Shown: positions 1 to 16,801, counted from the stretch's first letter. The stretch is 64,000 nt of DNA from Karstenula rhodostoma CBS 690.94 (GCA_010093485.1 MU001509.1:242256-306255); one strand, 5' to 3'. Numbers and translations are program-made. The notes: a model not told the origin generated them from the letters alone.

Positions 1-5543
<5,543 letters not shown>

Positions 5544-6216
5544 GAGAAGATATTAAAATAGGACACAAGATGATAGATCTTCGTGTTCGATAGAGTTAGA
5601 TGAGGGGGAAATGTTACACCATGACTTCCGTCGCAGTGTTTCGCGTGTTATACCGATATACTGACGTGATATCAGAACGATGTTTCAGCGAATTCGTAGA
5701 GATGGTGTGTTCCGTTCGCTTTCGAACAATACGCCACAATACCTGGGACGCCTTGTTCAGCTGCGAGATGAGATCATCTAACGCTCCGAACCAGATACGG
5801 CTGTACCTCACTCTCCGCTTCAAGTTGGATCGGCACGGGAACCGACGCGAGCGACGCCAGGGTTAAATGGACTCACCCGGCTTGTAGGCACAACCATTTT
5901 TAACCACCCGCGCCTCTTCATATGCGATACCAAATGTAGCAACCAGCAATCTATCCTTCAAATCAACTGCCGCAGTGTAGATTGGCGAGCCCGGACGTAT
6001 CTATCGCGTTCTTGGCTCCGTGTTACGATGCGAATCAGAGCCGCTCCTGGCCATGGATGAAGTCAAGAAAGGACAAGAGATGCTTGCTGCCACTGCAAAG
6101 TGCCGCTCATGATATGAGCCCAGCCTCACATCGTGTGCTTCTTATGATTCTGCGGGGTGTTATAAGGGGGTGGGTTCCCGCCTGTGAGACTTCACGTTTA
6201 CCAGCGCCGGCCCGCC
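5544..6216. other. Intergenic, aro1 3' flank and protease promoter
   Basis: About 670 bp between aro1 and the protease gene. Only short unconvincing open frames are present and no repeat or RNA gene was recognised. Confidence 0.5.
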
Positions 6217-7586
6217 ATGCAGTCCCTCTTCCGGCTGTTTGCTCTTGCGGCTGCGACGTTTCCGCTTCTTCCGTGTGCAGCACCCCTTTCTGCGGCTGTC
6301 GTTGGCCAGGTCGTTCCTGGGAAGTGGATTGTTACGCTTCGGCCTGATGCCGATGTCGCAACTGTTGCGTCCCACTTTGTGAAGGTGCGCGAGATTCGCG
6401 GTCGCAATGTGGGAGGGGCACAGCCAGAGTCTGGGGATATCGAGCGGCAGTATGGGTTCGGGAGTTTTAAAGGGTACGCGGGGTCGTTTGATAAGGCGAT
6501 GATTGAGGAGCTGAGGAGTTTGCCAGAGGTAGCTATCGCGGACTTGGGCATCCGTAATGGAGTCTGATATCTCACTAGGTGTTGAGGGTCGAAGAAGACA
6601 CAGTCATGACCACGTTTGACTTTGTTACTCGTACGAATTTGGAAACTGAACGCAAGCATATATGCTAACATGCGCAGAGAGCAACACTGAGAACTGGGGC
6701 CTCGCTGCCATCTCATCCCGCAAAAAAGATGCCACTGACTACGTTTACGACTCCACCGCCGGACACGGCACCTACAACTACGCCGTCGACACAGGCGTCC
6801 GCATCACACATGAAGAGTTCGAGGGCACCCGCGCCACCTGGGGCTACAACGTCGTAAACGACAAGAACACCGACAACGCTGGCCACGGCACGTACGTCTC
6901 TTGACCGATTCCCTTCCGCTACCGTCCCCCCACTGACTCACCCCAGCCACGTCGCCGGCATCATGGCAGGCAAGACCTACGGCGTCGCGAAAAAAGCCAC
7001 CGTCGTCGCCGTCAAGATCTTCGAAGGCAACTCAGGCCAAATGTCCGTCGTGCTCGACGGCTTCAACTGGGCCGTGCGCGACATCGTCGCGAAAAACCGC
7101 ACCTCCACCGCCGTCATCAACATGTCCCTGGGCGGCGCCGCATCCGCTACCTGGGACGCGGCCATCACGGCCGCCTGGGCGCAGGGCGTCCTCGCCGTCG
7201 TTGCCGCCGGCAACGAAAACCGCGACGCCTCGCTCGTGTCGCCCGCGCGCTCGCCGGAGGTCCTCTGCGTGGGCAACCTGCAGCGCGACGACACGAGGTA
7301 CGGCGGCGTGTCCGGGTCGAATTTCGGTCCTGCGGTCGATCTCTTTGCGCCTGGGACGGGCATCGTGAGTAGTTACCGTACTAGTGACGGTGCGATTCAG
7401 ATGCTCTCTGGGACGTCGATGGCGGCGCCGCATGTAGCTGGGCTCGTGTCGTATCTGAGGGGGTTGGAGGGGCCGATGAGCGCGGAGAGGGCGAAGGCGA
7501 GGGTGTTGGGGTTGGCGACGCCTGGGAGGGTGGCGGATGCGAGGGGGAGTGCGGATTTGGTTGCGTTTAATGGGGCGGGGGAGTGA
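6217..7586 (+). CDS. Secreted subtilisin-like serine protease (S8, proteinase K type)
   Basis: An extracellular endopeptidase made as a zymogen. Exons are 6217-6528, 6579-6630, 6678-6891 and 6947-7586, giving 405 aa. The N-terminus is a signal peptide (hydrophobic to about residue 28), followed by an inhibitor I9-type propeptide (GKWIVTLRPDADV) that ends near residue 115 after splicing to VLRVEEDT. The mature domain starts near TQSNTENWGL. The catalytic triad is visible: Asp159 in YAVDTGV, His191 in GHGTHVAG (its codon context is rebuilt across the third intron) and Ser near 345 in SGTSMAAPH. The third base of the Thr after His191 comes from the next exon, which supports that junction. The C-terminus lacks any anchor or extension. 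The nearest known type is proteinase K/alkaline protease; substrate preference cannot be read. Confidence 0.93.
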
Positions 7587-7930
7587 GTGGGAGTGGGAAG
7601 GGGGTTGTTTGCTTGGTGGTTGCGTGGGCTGGTAGGTGGTGTGGGATGAGATTGGGATTTGAGGTCTTCTTCACGCGGATGGTGTCGAGAGCAATGGAGG
7701 AAAACTGTCGAGTTAAATATGACATGGGTACCAGCGACTACAAATCAACAAAAACATTACGATGCTTGGTGTACACAATATACTCCACGCCCCAGCACAA
7801 CACAAAACGTGGTCAAACGTCAGAGTACAGTGCGTTCCCTCAAGATAAACTATACATAGCCCGCCTCTACACAGATGTCCATCTTATTCGACTCCGCCCA
7901 TACGATATCTCCGCAACCCACGCAGCCCTC
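7587..7930. other. Short convergent intergenic gap
   Basis: It lies between two tail-to-tail genes. Nothing is recognised beyond presumptive 3' flanks. Confidence 0.4.
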
Positions 7931-8701
7931 TCACCTCAAATACCCCATCCCCAAGCCCATCCCACTCAGCCTCCCCAACGGCTCCGCACTCACCGGCCTC
8001 ACAGGTCTCGGCCCACTAATCACAACCCCAGCCCACCGTCCCCCCTCCCCCTTCACAACCACCGCCCCCGGCACCCTTAACAACCCCCCCTCCCCACCGC
8101 CAAACCCAGCTCCCTCGCTCCTCCCTTTCTCTTTTGCAAGCGTCCGCCCCGACGACCGCGAACTCGCCCGCGACGCCGGCTGCGGCGAGTTGAACACGCG
8201 GTGGCGCAGCAGAGAACCGAGTTTTGAGCGGCGCAGCGGGATCTCCGCGATGGGCGGGTGGCGGCGGCGGCGGTAGAGGCAGAAGGCGAGGGCGGCGGCG
8301 AGGAGGAGCGCTGTCGTGGTGCTGGCGATGATGGCGGCGAGGGTGCCTGGGGAGAGGGTGGGGGAGGGTGTGGGTGTAGGTGTGGGTGTAGGTGTGGGTG
8401 TAGGTGTGGTGGGTCGGGCTGGGGGAGACGGTAAGATAGGGGGTTGGCAGGGTAGCGGTGCGGGATTGCTGCTTGAGGGGGTGTTTCCTGTGTTTTCTGT
8501 GGCGTCGGGGATGGCCTGGCGGGGGTGGAGGTGGGTGTGGGTGTGGGTATCGAGGGGCGCTGCTGCGGCTGTTGGGAGGAGGACGAGTACGCATAACAGC
8601 GCCAGGGAGACGATCCTCGTTTTCGTGTGGGTTAGTATCCACGGGCGGCAGGCTAGCTGTACTTTTGGTACGGTGGGATGTGTGGTGTTGTTTGACTGCA
8701 T
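7931..8701 (-). CDS. Pro/Thr-rich single-pass membrane protein
   Basis: No named family was recognised. The 256-aa product starts at the ATG ending at 8701, which places a hydrophobic signal segment (IVSLALLCVLVLLPTAAAAP) near residues 30-48. An upstream in-frame ATG would only add an unlikely 92 residues. A low-complexity Pro/Thr/Ser stalk follows, containing Thr-Pro dipeptide repeats encoded by a microsatellite. Then comes one membrane helix (LAAIIASTTTALLLAAALAFCLY) with a stop-transfer RRRR, and a basic, Ser/Gly-rich cytoplasmic tail of about 100 residues. This layout (signal, mucin-like stalk, one helix, basic tail) is that of fungal cell-wall sensor or signalling-mucin-like proteins; a sensor role is inference. 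The gene at 18.8-19.7 kb has a similar layout. Confidence 0.6.
   Translation of the reverse strand: MQSNNTTHPTVPKVQLACRPWILTHTKTRIVSLALLCVLVLLPTAAAAPLDTHTHTHLHPRQAIPDATENTGNTPSSSNPAPLPCQPPILPSPPARPTTPTPTPTPTPTPTPSPTLSPGTLAAIIASTTTALLLAAALAFCLYRRRRHPPIAEIPLRRSKLGSLLRHRVFNSPQPASRASSRSSGRTLAKEKGRSEGAGFGGGEGGLLRVPGAVVVKGEGGRWAGVVISGPRPVRPVSAEPLGRLSGMGLGMGYLR
8367..8410. repeat. Microsatellite GTGTGGGTGTAG-like
   Basis: A tandem GTGTGGGTGTAG-like tract lies inside the coding region of the membrane-protein gene at 7931-8701, where it encodes alternating Thr-Pro on the minus strand. Confidence 0.8.
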
Positions 8702-9025
8702 GGACGAAGAAGTTTTACGATGAGGGGGTTGCGGAATGCGCTGCTCGCGGTATGTCGGTTCGGAATTGCTCGGGACATGATGGATGGCTGTGGCTGTCGT
8801 CGGACGGGCAATTTGACCGTTCCCAGCGAGAAGTCCAATCACTGTTAGCAATCGATATGAGACCACGCAGACCAAGTACCTCGAAGCGTCCATGTTCGAC
8901 GTCCTCCCTCTCTCACATGCGCCATCCATCCTGCTCCCTACGACATCGAAAGGCATGTCTATCTGCGAAGTAACCAAAATCTGTTGTTAAAGTGCATGCA
9001 ACCACACATCTAGCAGTCTCGTAAT

Positions 9026-9083
9026 TTTCTGATTGTTGACACGATCCACAAAGCGGAGTCCCGTAAAGTAATAGACAAATATG
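9026..9083 (+). repeat. Dispersed repeat copy A (solo)
   Basis: It begins TTTCTGATTGTTGACACGA and continues with CCCGTAAAGTAATAGACAAA. It aligns, by eye at roughly 80 percent, with 52321-52388 in the same orientation and with the reverse complement of 55441-55505. No partner copy in inverted orientation is seen nearby, so it looks like a solo terminus. Confidence 0.75.
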
Positions 9084-9171
9084 TACTGCCGCCCAAAATC
9101 AACACAAAAGAAGCGTTGGAAGTGAGTATCTACCACTCTCTTTGCCAGCCGTGCAACTCGCAAAACGATCC

Positions 9172-9191
9172 AAAAAAAAAAAAAAAAAAAA
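9172..9191 (+). repeat. Poly-A tract
   Basis: Twenty consecutive A residues, about 90 bp after dispersed repeat copy A. Confidence 0.9.
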
Positions 9192-9809
9192 CTCCAGACC
9201 ACACACTCTGTTATAACACGACCAGGCACTTCCCCTCGGTATTACCTGGCAAGATCACCATCCGACCTCCCTCCCCAACCACGGCACCCGTCCGTCTCGA
9301 AGCACAGCCGCATATCGTCCGCCCAAGAAGGAGGATTTACCCACGTTTTATCTATCACAGGCGGCGCACCCCCGCGAGCGCGCGTTCCATGCGTCTTCCA
9401 CCCCTGTTTGCGCACTGGGGCGTTTGCTCGGCTGATCTGCAGCGGGGTGCAAGTCTGGGGTAAACTCTATGCATGAAGGCGCTGTCGCAGATGGGAATTA
9501 GCCGAGTTCACATGTGAGGAGGATCGGACGACACAGCGATACTTTGTTCTAGAAGGATGGGTATACTGTTTGCAGCGTGTTCTGTGTGTTGTGCAGGTAC
9601 CGAGAGGTCTAGTAGACATGGGCAGATGAGGCGGGTAAAGTGGGTCAGGGCAGCGCAGGGTGCAGCGTTAGATATCGTACCGCCGATGGAAGCTTGAACG
9701 GCGCAATGCAGGGAAAAGGAATATTCTAGCGAGGCTATGGAATGCAGTTCGTGCAGATGTAGCGCGGGGTCACTTCTCCCCGCAGTCTTCTGGGTTGCGC
9801 TGTTCGATT

Positions 9810-11811
9810 CTACTCTTCTGGGTCGCGACCGTGCCTCCGTTCCATGTTCTCGAGATACTCTTCCTCCGTCTCGACGTCGAATGGGATCGGGCGCGTAATC
9901 GGCACGATGGGTACGCCGCTTTCTTCGCACTGCTTCAACCGCCGGGCGGTGGCGGGCTTGTTTCTGTTCATGCTGTAGACTTTGATGCGGCTGCAATACT
10001 GTTAGCACGGTTTCTTGCGAACGGGGACACGCTGCAAGGGTCGGTAATCCGGGGTATTTAGCTTACTGGCATGAGGACGTTACATGGAGATCCCAGTTCC
10101 TAGGCCAAGGTTAGCGGGTTGCGTAAATTGCAGGGTATGTAATGTCTACACACCATGCGCTCCGTACGAATGTTGGCTGCGTCTAGAAGGGATGTTAGCA
10201 TGGCCACAAGATAGGGCAGGGCGGACACTTGCATTCAGAGCATCGTCCCAGCATCGCACGCAGAACTCCAGCCAGCCCTCGGCATCAACCGGCATTTCAT
10301 ACTCCCACACACGCCACGAGTAGAACACCTTCCTGCTGAGCTTGTTCCACGGTATTTCGTACCATATGTGGCCTCCGTCGCCGCTGACTTCAACGCGCTC
10401 GGGCCAGCCACTGCCGCTGAAGGCCCAGCCGGTGAGTTTGATTTTGCCGTCGTGGACGATCTGGTCGTGGTTGAGTGGCGTCATGATGGCGCTCGAGACG
10501 GGCATTGTCTGGATGCTGAACCCGTTGCTGTACGTGTTGTTGTGTTTGCCAATCTGCGGGCTATAGTAGAGGTACTCTTTCATCTGCACGGGCGCCAAAC
10601 TAGGCTGCCCGATGACGTTGATCTTGTACAGCCATTTGCAGCTGCGGGCACCGATGAATCCGAAGACGACCACGCGCAGTGGATAACCATGGATCCGCGG
10701 TAGAGGCTTGCCGTTCATTTCCCAAGCAAGCATGACTTCGTGGATCTTGACTTTGCGGTAGGGGACGGACACGGCGTAGTTGAACACCTGGCCCTTCTTG
10801 AAGTAGGTGTCTGCTCCAAAGAATTCCACGTGCTTGCCGCCTTCTTTCAAGCCACCACAGTACTTGATGACTTTCTTCAGACTCACTCCTGTCCATCGTG
10901 CCGTACCAATAGCGCCCTCTGCCCATGGCGCATTGATGAGTTCGTCACCGTCTCCCGGATATTCATGGATTTGTTCGATACGACGAGTGCCGGAGCATTG
11001 CAAAGAGGCTGTTTTGCTCATGCGCGGGAAAATTGATTCGTCTTGCAGTTCCTCCAAAGTGATTTTCTTGGGATTGTTGACTAATCCCTCTACATCGAAG
11101 AAGAACTTGTCAGCGTCGATTTCAGGGATACCGCCGTGATTGCGAACGAAGAAGTCCTCGTTGGGCGTGATCTCGGTCTAACTAGATTAGTCTGTAGCCT
11201 GCTTCCGGGATGCTTCGCAAATTTACTTTGACCAACCTATCCTAAGCCAAATCAGCGCATGGTTATATCAGACATTTTCGTGGAACACTCACCCTTGGAG
11301 GTTCGCCGTTGTACGGAAATTGCAGTACATGGATCATATCCGGACTCTTCTCTTTCTGCACATACTTCCATGAGATTTCGGGTTGGTTTTTCAGCGTAGC
11401 ACCCATCGCGTAGTGGTAGTACTTCCATCTCACTCCTTCTAAGATAGGGTTCGTTTGGGGCAGTGGCTTTAACTGAAACTCTGGTGGCTGTAAAATGTCA
11501 GTGATGTATTGATCGTTACATTCGTCTTCTTGAAATTGCGAAGTCAGGCACAATTTTTCGGTCGTCTATAGTAACGTGCCTACAAGATTTGGGCGTTTTA
11601 CTTACAACAGGGAAGTCGTATCTCGAGAGGACTTCCGCGGCTTGCTTCTTCTTCTCAGGGTACTGCAACCGTCAGCGAGATACGCAAGACTTCGAGTTCT
11701 AAGCACCTTCTCCCATTCGATGTAGCCTTTCCAGCCTTCTAGTTCCTCTGGAAAGTGGGGTTCTTCGCCTTGGACTTTGAACGGCGCATGATCGGGTTCT
11801 GCGGGAGCCAT
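9810..11811 (-). CDS. Sulfite oxidase-type molybdenum enzyme, no heme domain
   Basis: It probably oxidises sulfite using molybdenum cofactor. Exons on the minus strand are 11811-11707, 11662-11606, 11487-11293, 11241-11227, 11177-10227, 10176-10154, 10099-10067 and 9990-9810, giving 519 aa. Three exons are tiny (15, 23 and 33 nt) but each restores a conserved block: DRLVK before TEITPNEDFFVRNHGG, PTFVRSAW, and NWDLHVTSSCH. The Mo-binding domain has the pterin-ligand Cys185 in LQCSGTRR and INAPWAEGAIGTARWTG; the dimerisation domain (WAFSGSGWPERVEVS) follows. There is no cytochrome b5 domain and no clear mitochondrial presequence, so it resembles stand-alone fungal sulfite oxidases rather than the animal heme enzyme or nitrate reductase. 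The donor at 10226 (GTCCGC) is weak; it is chosen because only it keeps frame. Confidence 0.92.
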
Positions 11812-12573
11812 GTTAGCTTGGGGAGATTAGCTGATCGAGTCACGGCTATCGTGATGATTTCCTGGAAGTGGAGGGTTTTGCATGTACTGCAACGAGTGCG
11901 ACAAACTATTTTAGGAGGGATGATTGGCTTTTAATCCGTCATATATTGTTGCGCGACGTGGGGGATACAGCTCGCGCCCGTGTCATTGATCTTGCACCTG
12001 CTACTGGTCCGGACGGGTGCTGCAACCAAAACACGCCGGGGCGAGCCTTGAATGCGTGTTCGCATGCGTCATGGTGATTGCTATTCACGTTTGCGGGCAG
12101 GGGTGCTCGTTGACCCGATACTAGTGTCATTATCTCCGAAAAACACCACAACCGCGGCATGGCTGCTCCAGACACATGAACGTGCTGCAAGCCTAGGGCT
12201 GCTGCTCCAAGAATGGTTATATGGGAGCGCACACTCATTCCTGGCGGTGATGAGCTCAACCGGCCCATACAATAGGCCGCGGAACGTTATCGTGTTGATA
12301 CGTCATGAAGAAGCGAAAAAGTAACGAGCTCCGCGTGCAATGCAGGCACAACCTGCCTTGGTCCCAAATAAATCGCGGCAGATAATGTACATCGTGAAAC
12401 GATGAGACTAGACGACGTGACAGGTAAGGTCTACTGCGAGACAGATTTAGCGTACTTTAGGGACGGTGCAATATGCCTAGTTACGCCGATATCCCCCGCG
12501 GGACGTGCCTGTGTACCGAGAAGTGAGGATTTGGCCGTCGCTCGACTTGATACTCCCAACAGGAATGGTCGAT
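11812..12573. other. Intergenic, no gene seen
   Basis: About 760 bp between the sulfite oxidase start and the P450 stop. Only short open frames lacking protein-like composition were seen. Confidence 0.45.
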
Positions 12574-14274
12574 TTAAGCCTTTTCGTTGCCATGCTCGTC
12601 CTGGTCGCCGAGCATCGCCGCGTGTTCGCTCTCACTCAGCCTCCACACCCACTTGAGCCCCTCATCATCTGACCTCCTCCGTATCTCAACGTCGACATCG
12701 AAATCTGGCGCAGGCATATTCGTGGTCATTTCAGCGTTGAGCGAGGTTGGAACGACCCATTGTCCGCTTTTCGGTAGGATGTCGAATCTTAGCAATAGCA
12801 TCGCTGCGAATGCAAGCAACTCCGTCGTTGCGAAGTGACGACCGGGACATAGCGTAGTGCCTCCACCAAACGAGCGGAAAGAGACGTTGCTCACCCGAGG
12901 ACGGGTCTTGTCTGCGAAGCGATCGTAACAATACTCTTCTGCATCCGCGCCCCAGCGCTCATGGTCCAGGTGCTGAGACACCAAAGGCATGAAGATGAGG
13001 GCGTCCTTTCGAAGGAGGTACTTGCCATCGAGCATATGGTCTTCTTCCACCCCTCGGATACCGGTGCCCACTGCCTCCAATCGAAGGACTTCTCTGAATG
13101 CGGAGTGGAAAAGTGGGCACGCGACTTTCAGCGCAGTTATGTCAACAGTTCGCACAGGGTTGCCACCTGCATCCTTACTATGCACAACCTGTGCCATTAT
13201 TTCTTCCCGACAAGCTTCAAACACCTTACGGTCCGAATAGAGATGTATGACGAGCCAGAACGCGGTTGGCAAAGTATTGCCGAGGACTGCCACAGCGGAA
13301 CCTGTAATGAGCTGCGACATGTCTTGTATAGGGAAATCCCTCTCGGTGTAGTACTCGTACAACTTCTGAATGAATCTCGAGTGCTTTTTGTGGCCGCCGT
13401 TCTGAAGACCTTTTGCCCAAGTGGAAGAAAGAAATTCAATGGCCGCGACGCTGTCCTTGACGAGGAAGCCTCCGCCCTTAATCATCGTAGGTATTCCATC
13501 GAAGAAAGACCTAGTGTGAGTCAACATCGTACAAGACTTGATAGGGGCTAGAACAAACCAGTATTTCTTACGAGCAACAGGATCACGATAGAGATTTTCC
13601 GAGCCGTATACACCATTGGTGGTCGGGACAACAAGGACTTCTTTGACCCACTCGAAAAGATGCGTTCTGCGCGACTGTGAGCCCGGAGGCACCCAATCAT
13701 CCATACTTTCTTCCAACGACTTCAGCATGATTCGATTCATGTCGTCCAAGTCCTTTCCAGGTGCCAGAGGCTTGAATTGTGCATGCGCAGGACTGGGTAC
13801 GTGAGCAGGCCCAGTGCGCCAAGCATCAGCTTCGCGCTTCTGAAGTTGTTTGGTTATAGGAGTGAAGTTGAACATTTTGTGCGACATGCGATCTTCAACG
13901 GATTGGAAACTGAGGATTTTGTATTGTCGCTGGACGACGCTGATCAGCTGTGGGTCGTTGATAACATATATTCTTTGCCCAGGTAGTCGCAGTGTGGATA
14001 TGGGAAGTTTTCCATATCGCTTCCTGGATAGGTGCTCGTTGTCAGCGTTGTCGCTGCGTGTGGGAAAAAGGATGGATTGAAACTGATGTTACCTTAGATC
14101 TGCGAAGTAAGTGTGCTTTGAGAGGCCAAGTGCAGGCGTAATGTACGGCAACGTTGTCTCGATGACAGGGGGCTCGCGCGGGTCTTGCGTCGCGCGGAGG
14201 TGCCACTGTAGCGCAATGTAGACGACGGCGAGCGCTAGGCCGATAAGGGCGATGCTGGTAGAGATCGAAGGCAT
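12574..14274 (-). CDS. Cytochrome P450 monooxygenase, CYP7/CYP8-like
   Basis: A membrane-anchored heme monooxygenase. Exons are 14274-14093, 14023-13559 and 13510-12574, giving 527 aa. The start at 14274 puts a microsomal anchor (STSIALIGLALAVVYIALQW) right at the N-terminus; in-frame ATGs up to 14394 would add 40 hydrophilic residues. The heme motif FGGGTTLCPGRHFA carries the ligand Cys437, and the ExxR pair is in FREVLRL. The I-helix reads AVLGNTLPTAFW, lacking the usual AGxxT and matching the NTxPxxFW form of CYP7/CYP8-related enzymes, where the acid-alcohol pair is replaced. The second intron (13511-13558, 48 nt, donor GTTTGT) is in frame and could be read through; removing it gives a more family-like YWSFFDGIP. 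The substrate is unknown; sterol-like is only a family-based guess. Confidence 0.88.
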
Positions 14275-14946
14275 ACTGTGCTCTACCGTCGTTCGACGCG
14301 CAATGCCATTCATTGGTGACATCGCAGTTTTGCGGCGAAACTCAAGTGTTGCGCCGCCAAGCACTCGGTTCCCGTTACGGTAAAGCGTTGTCATCCTAGA
14401 TGAACTGATCCATCATCATCCCCAGAGTGCGAAATAACATGTCTCAGTCTGGGGATGCCTGGGTCAGTATGTTCCAGGCCCTGTATCGATGATTCTTCGG
14501 CAGCTTGGTGTGAGAGGACTACATTCCGTACAGGTCATTTGAAGGAACATACGTGAAGATAAGATAAACATGGTCGAGCCCCGCATTCCTGGACGCTGCA
14601 AGCCCGCGCTGTCTCCGAATTGGTGGAGCAGAAGTGGGGTAACCGTTGACCATGTATCCAGCTACAACCCGCATGCTGCGTCGTCTTGTTTCCGCCATTG
14701 AGACCGTAACGACTCGGTATCTGGACGTGTACCGACGGCCTTCTTAATGCAGCATAGATGGGCGGAGCCTGGTCACATCGGCCTGCAACTTCCTCTGACT
14801 ACCAAGAGCCACTATCATACCTAGCAGGTGTAGCTTTTGCGTCCACCTCCTACGCTAACACAAGCTCGATATATAATATGCGCCTTTCTCCTCCTCTTAT
14901 ACTGTAGTCGCCTTCTTCCAGGACACAACTGCCAAGTACTGTCACC
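14275..14946. other. Bidirectional intergenic region with a TATA-like site
   Basis: It separates the divergent P450 and FAD oxidoreductase genes. A TATATAATA motif lies at 14870-14878, about 70 bp before the oxidoreductase ATG. Nothing else was recognised. Confidence 0.5.
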
Positions 14947-16434
14947 ATGTTGCATCTTTTGGCGACCGCGCTCCTTTCCATCGCTGCTCTAGCACCGGAG
15001 GCTCGCGCGCTTGCAGTGCCTTCACCGCAGGCTCCTCTCTCCAGAAGGGACAACCTCGACCAGATCGTTCTCCCCGGCTTCCCACACCCCAATCCGACCG
15101 TCTCATACTGGCAAGATCCACCACACCGCATCGCCAATCTCCGCACCACCCCAGAGCTCCCAACATCCGAGGTCTTTGACTATGTCGTCGTCGGCTCAGG
15201 CATCTCGGGCGCTGCCGTCGCCTTCAAGTTGTTGTCGCGCGACCCGAGTCTCTCTATATTGATGCTCGAAGCCCGCACCGCTGCATCTGCAGCCTCGGGC
15301 CGCAACGGCGGGCACTGCAAGCCTGGAGACTGGAAAGAAGTAAAAGACTGGGTCGAGCTGTACGGTGAAGATGAGGCGCTTAGACTAGGGAAGATGGAGC
15401 AGGATTGCGTCGATGACGTGCGCGATTTCGTAAGGACGCACAACGTCTCCAGCGGGTGGCAGGATGTCGAGACAGCAGATGTATACTGGACTAAAAAGGC
15501 GTTTGACGAGGCCGTCGAGATCAAGCAGTTCCAGGACGAACTTGAGAAGCGCAGACCGAACGACGGCCCTTGGAGCAACAAGCGAACGGTGTATGCAGGC
15601 CAGGCGGCGAGAGACTACTGGAAGTGGCCGCAGATCCTCGGCGCCGTGGCGTATACCTCGCACACGCAGAACCCCTATCTGACCGTGTGCGCACTGCTCG
15701 AGCAGAGTCTCGACAAGGGCTTGAACCTGCAGACGACGACCATCGCCCTGAGCATCGACAAAGTGTCCAACCGCTCTGACGCCGGAGCCAAATGGGAAGT
15801 CAAGACGGATCGAGGGACCGTGAAGGGGAAGCAGGTCGTCCTCACCACGAACAGCTACACCAACGCGCTGCACCCTGGCCTCGCGAGCACAGGCTTCCTC
15901 GTCCCACAGAGGAACCAGGTCGCAGCCGTGCACCCGTCAAAGGACACGTCGAACAACACTGTCTTCCGACGCAGCCATTCGTACCCCGATCTCCACAGCG
16001 GCAACAACTATATCGCCATCCGCGCTCCCGGCGATATCGGCGCAGGCGACGTAATCCTCGGCGGAAGCACAAAGTTCTCCCCGACAAGAGAGAGGAACAT
16101 AACAGATGATTCGGTGATCAATCCCGACATTGCGGACGACCTGCACGGCGTGGGCCGCGTTGTGTTCGGCTACGAGAACTGGGGTGAAAGCACCACCGTT
16201 GTAAAGGACTGGACGGGAATTATCTGCAATACGCCTGATGGGTTCCCCGTGGTTGGGGGTCTGCCAAACGAGGAGGGTCTCTGGGCTTCGGTTTGCATGA
16301 ACGGGCATGGGATGGCGTGGGCGTTCCGCAGCGCAGAGGCGCTGGTGCAGATGATGGCTGTGGGCGAGACGCCGTCGTGGCTTCCAAAGAGTTTCGATAT
16401 TAATCGCGCTTGGAATTACACCGCAGAGGCGTGA
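14947..16434 (+). CDS. Secreted FAD-dependent oxidoreductase (DAO family)
   Basis: A single-exon gene for a 495-aa protein. A signal peptide (residues 1 to about 22, LLATALLSIAALAPEARA) is followed by a short pro-like segment with a basic SRRD site. The Rossmann motif VVVGSGISGAAVA starts near residue 83, ending in an acidic residue at LEA for ribose binding. SGRNGGHCKPG is the second FAD contact typical of D-amino-acid-oxidase/glycine-oxidase-like enzymes. Near the C-terminus TPDGFPVVGGLPNEEGLW and NGHGMAWAF match the family's last FAD-binding block. The family oxidises amines or amino acids and releases hydrogen peroxide; this enzyme's substrate cannot be told. Export is predicted by the signal peptide and by several N-x-S/T sites. 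A TATA-like site lies upstream. It is divergent from the P450 but a shared pathway is not shown. Confidence 0.88.
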   Translation: MLHLLATALLSIAALAPEARALAVPSPQAPLSRRDNLDQIVLPGFPHPNPTVSYWQDPPHRIANLRTTPELPTSEVFDYVVVGSGISGAAVAFKLLSRDPSLSILMLEARTAASAASGRNGGHCKPGDWKEVKDWVELYGEDEALRLGKMEQDCVDDVRDFVRTHNVSSGWQDVETADVYWTKKAFDEAVEIKQFQDELEKRRPNDGPWSNKRTVYAGQAARDYWKWPQILGAVAYTSHTQNPYLTVCALLEQSLDKGLNLQTTTIALSIDKVSNRSDAGAKWEVKTDRGTVKGKQVVLTTNSYTNALHPGLASTGFLVPQRNQVAAVHPSKDTSNNTVFRRSHSYPDLHSGNNYIAIRAPGDIGAGDVILGGSTKFSPTRERNITDDSVINPDIADDLHGVGRVVFGYENWGESTTVVKDWTGIICNTPDGFPVVGGLPNEEGLWASVCMNGHGMAWAFRSAEALVQMMAVGETPSWLPKSFDINRAWNYTAEA

Positions 16435-16801
16435 GGTAGTGGTATTTGCAGAAATGAAAGATTGTATAGCCACAAGTGACTGCTTCCAGGGTACGCGTTT
16501 AGTTGAGCCACGGTGCGTCAAGCCAGTCTTTTCTTCGTGGCAAATCTGATTTGCATTGATGACCCATTGCATCCTGAGTGTACATTGCTGCATTAAGAGC
16601 AATTGGAGGTACCTACACCAAGAGCGATGGTCGATTCGGATTGCTAGATGTGTACGTGAGCTCTGTCCGATGGTCAGTGCACGGGGCTAGCGTGATGGTT
16701 GATGGTTCTAGAAGGTCGAGGGAAGCTTCCCCAAAGGCCGACAGCTCTCCTTCCGCACGCGGCATACTGATAATGGCGCTTGCAGCAAAGCACCTTCAGT
16801 C
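16435..16801. other. Intergenic, no gene seen
   Basis: About 370 bp between two genes on the plus strand. Nothing was recognised. Confidence 0.4.

Larger units (their letters stand above)
8702..9809. other. Intergenic region with a dispersed-repeat copy and a poly-A run
   Basis: About 1.1 kb without a credible gene. It contains a solo copy of the ~65-bp dispersed repeat at 9026-9083 and a 20-bp A homopolymer at 9172-9191. Confidence 0.6.

Noticed and set aside
13511..13571. A 61-nt P450 intron starting at the nearby GTAAGA donor
   Set aside because: Removing 61 nt shifts the frame into an early stop; the 48-nt GTTTGT-CTAG intron keeps it.
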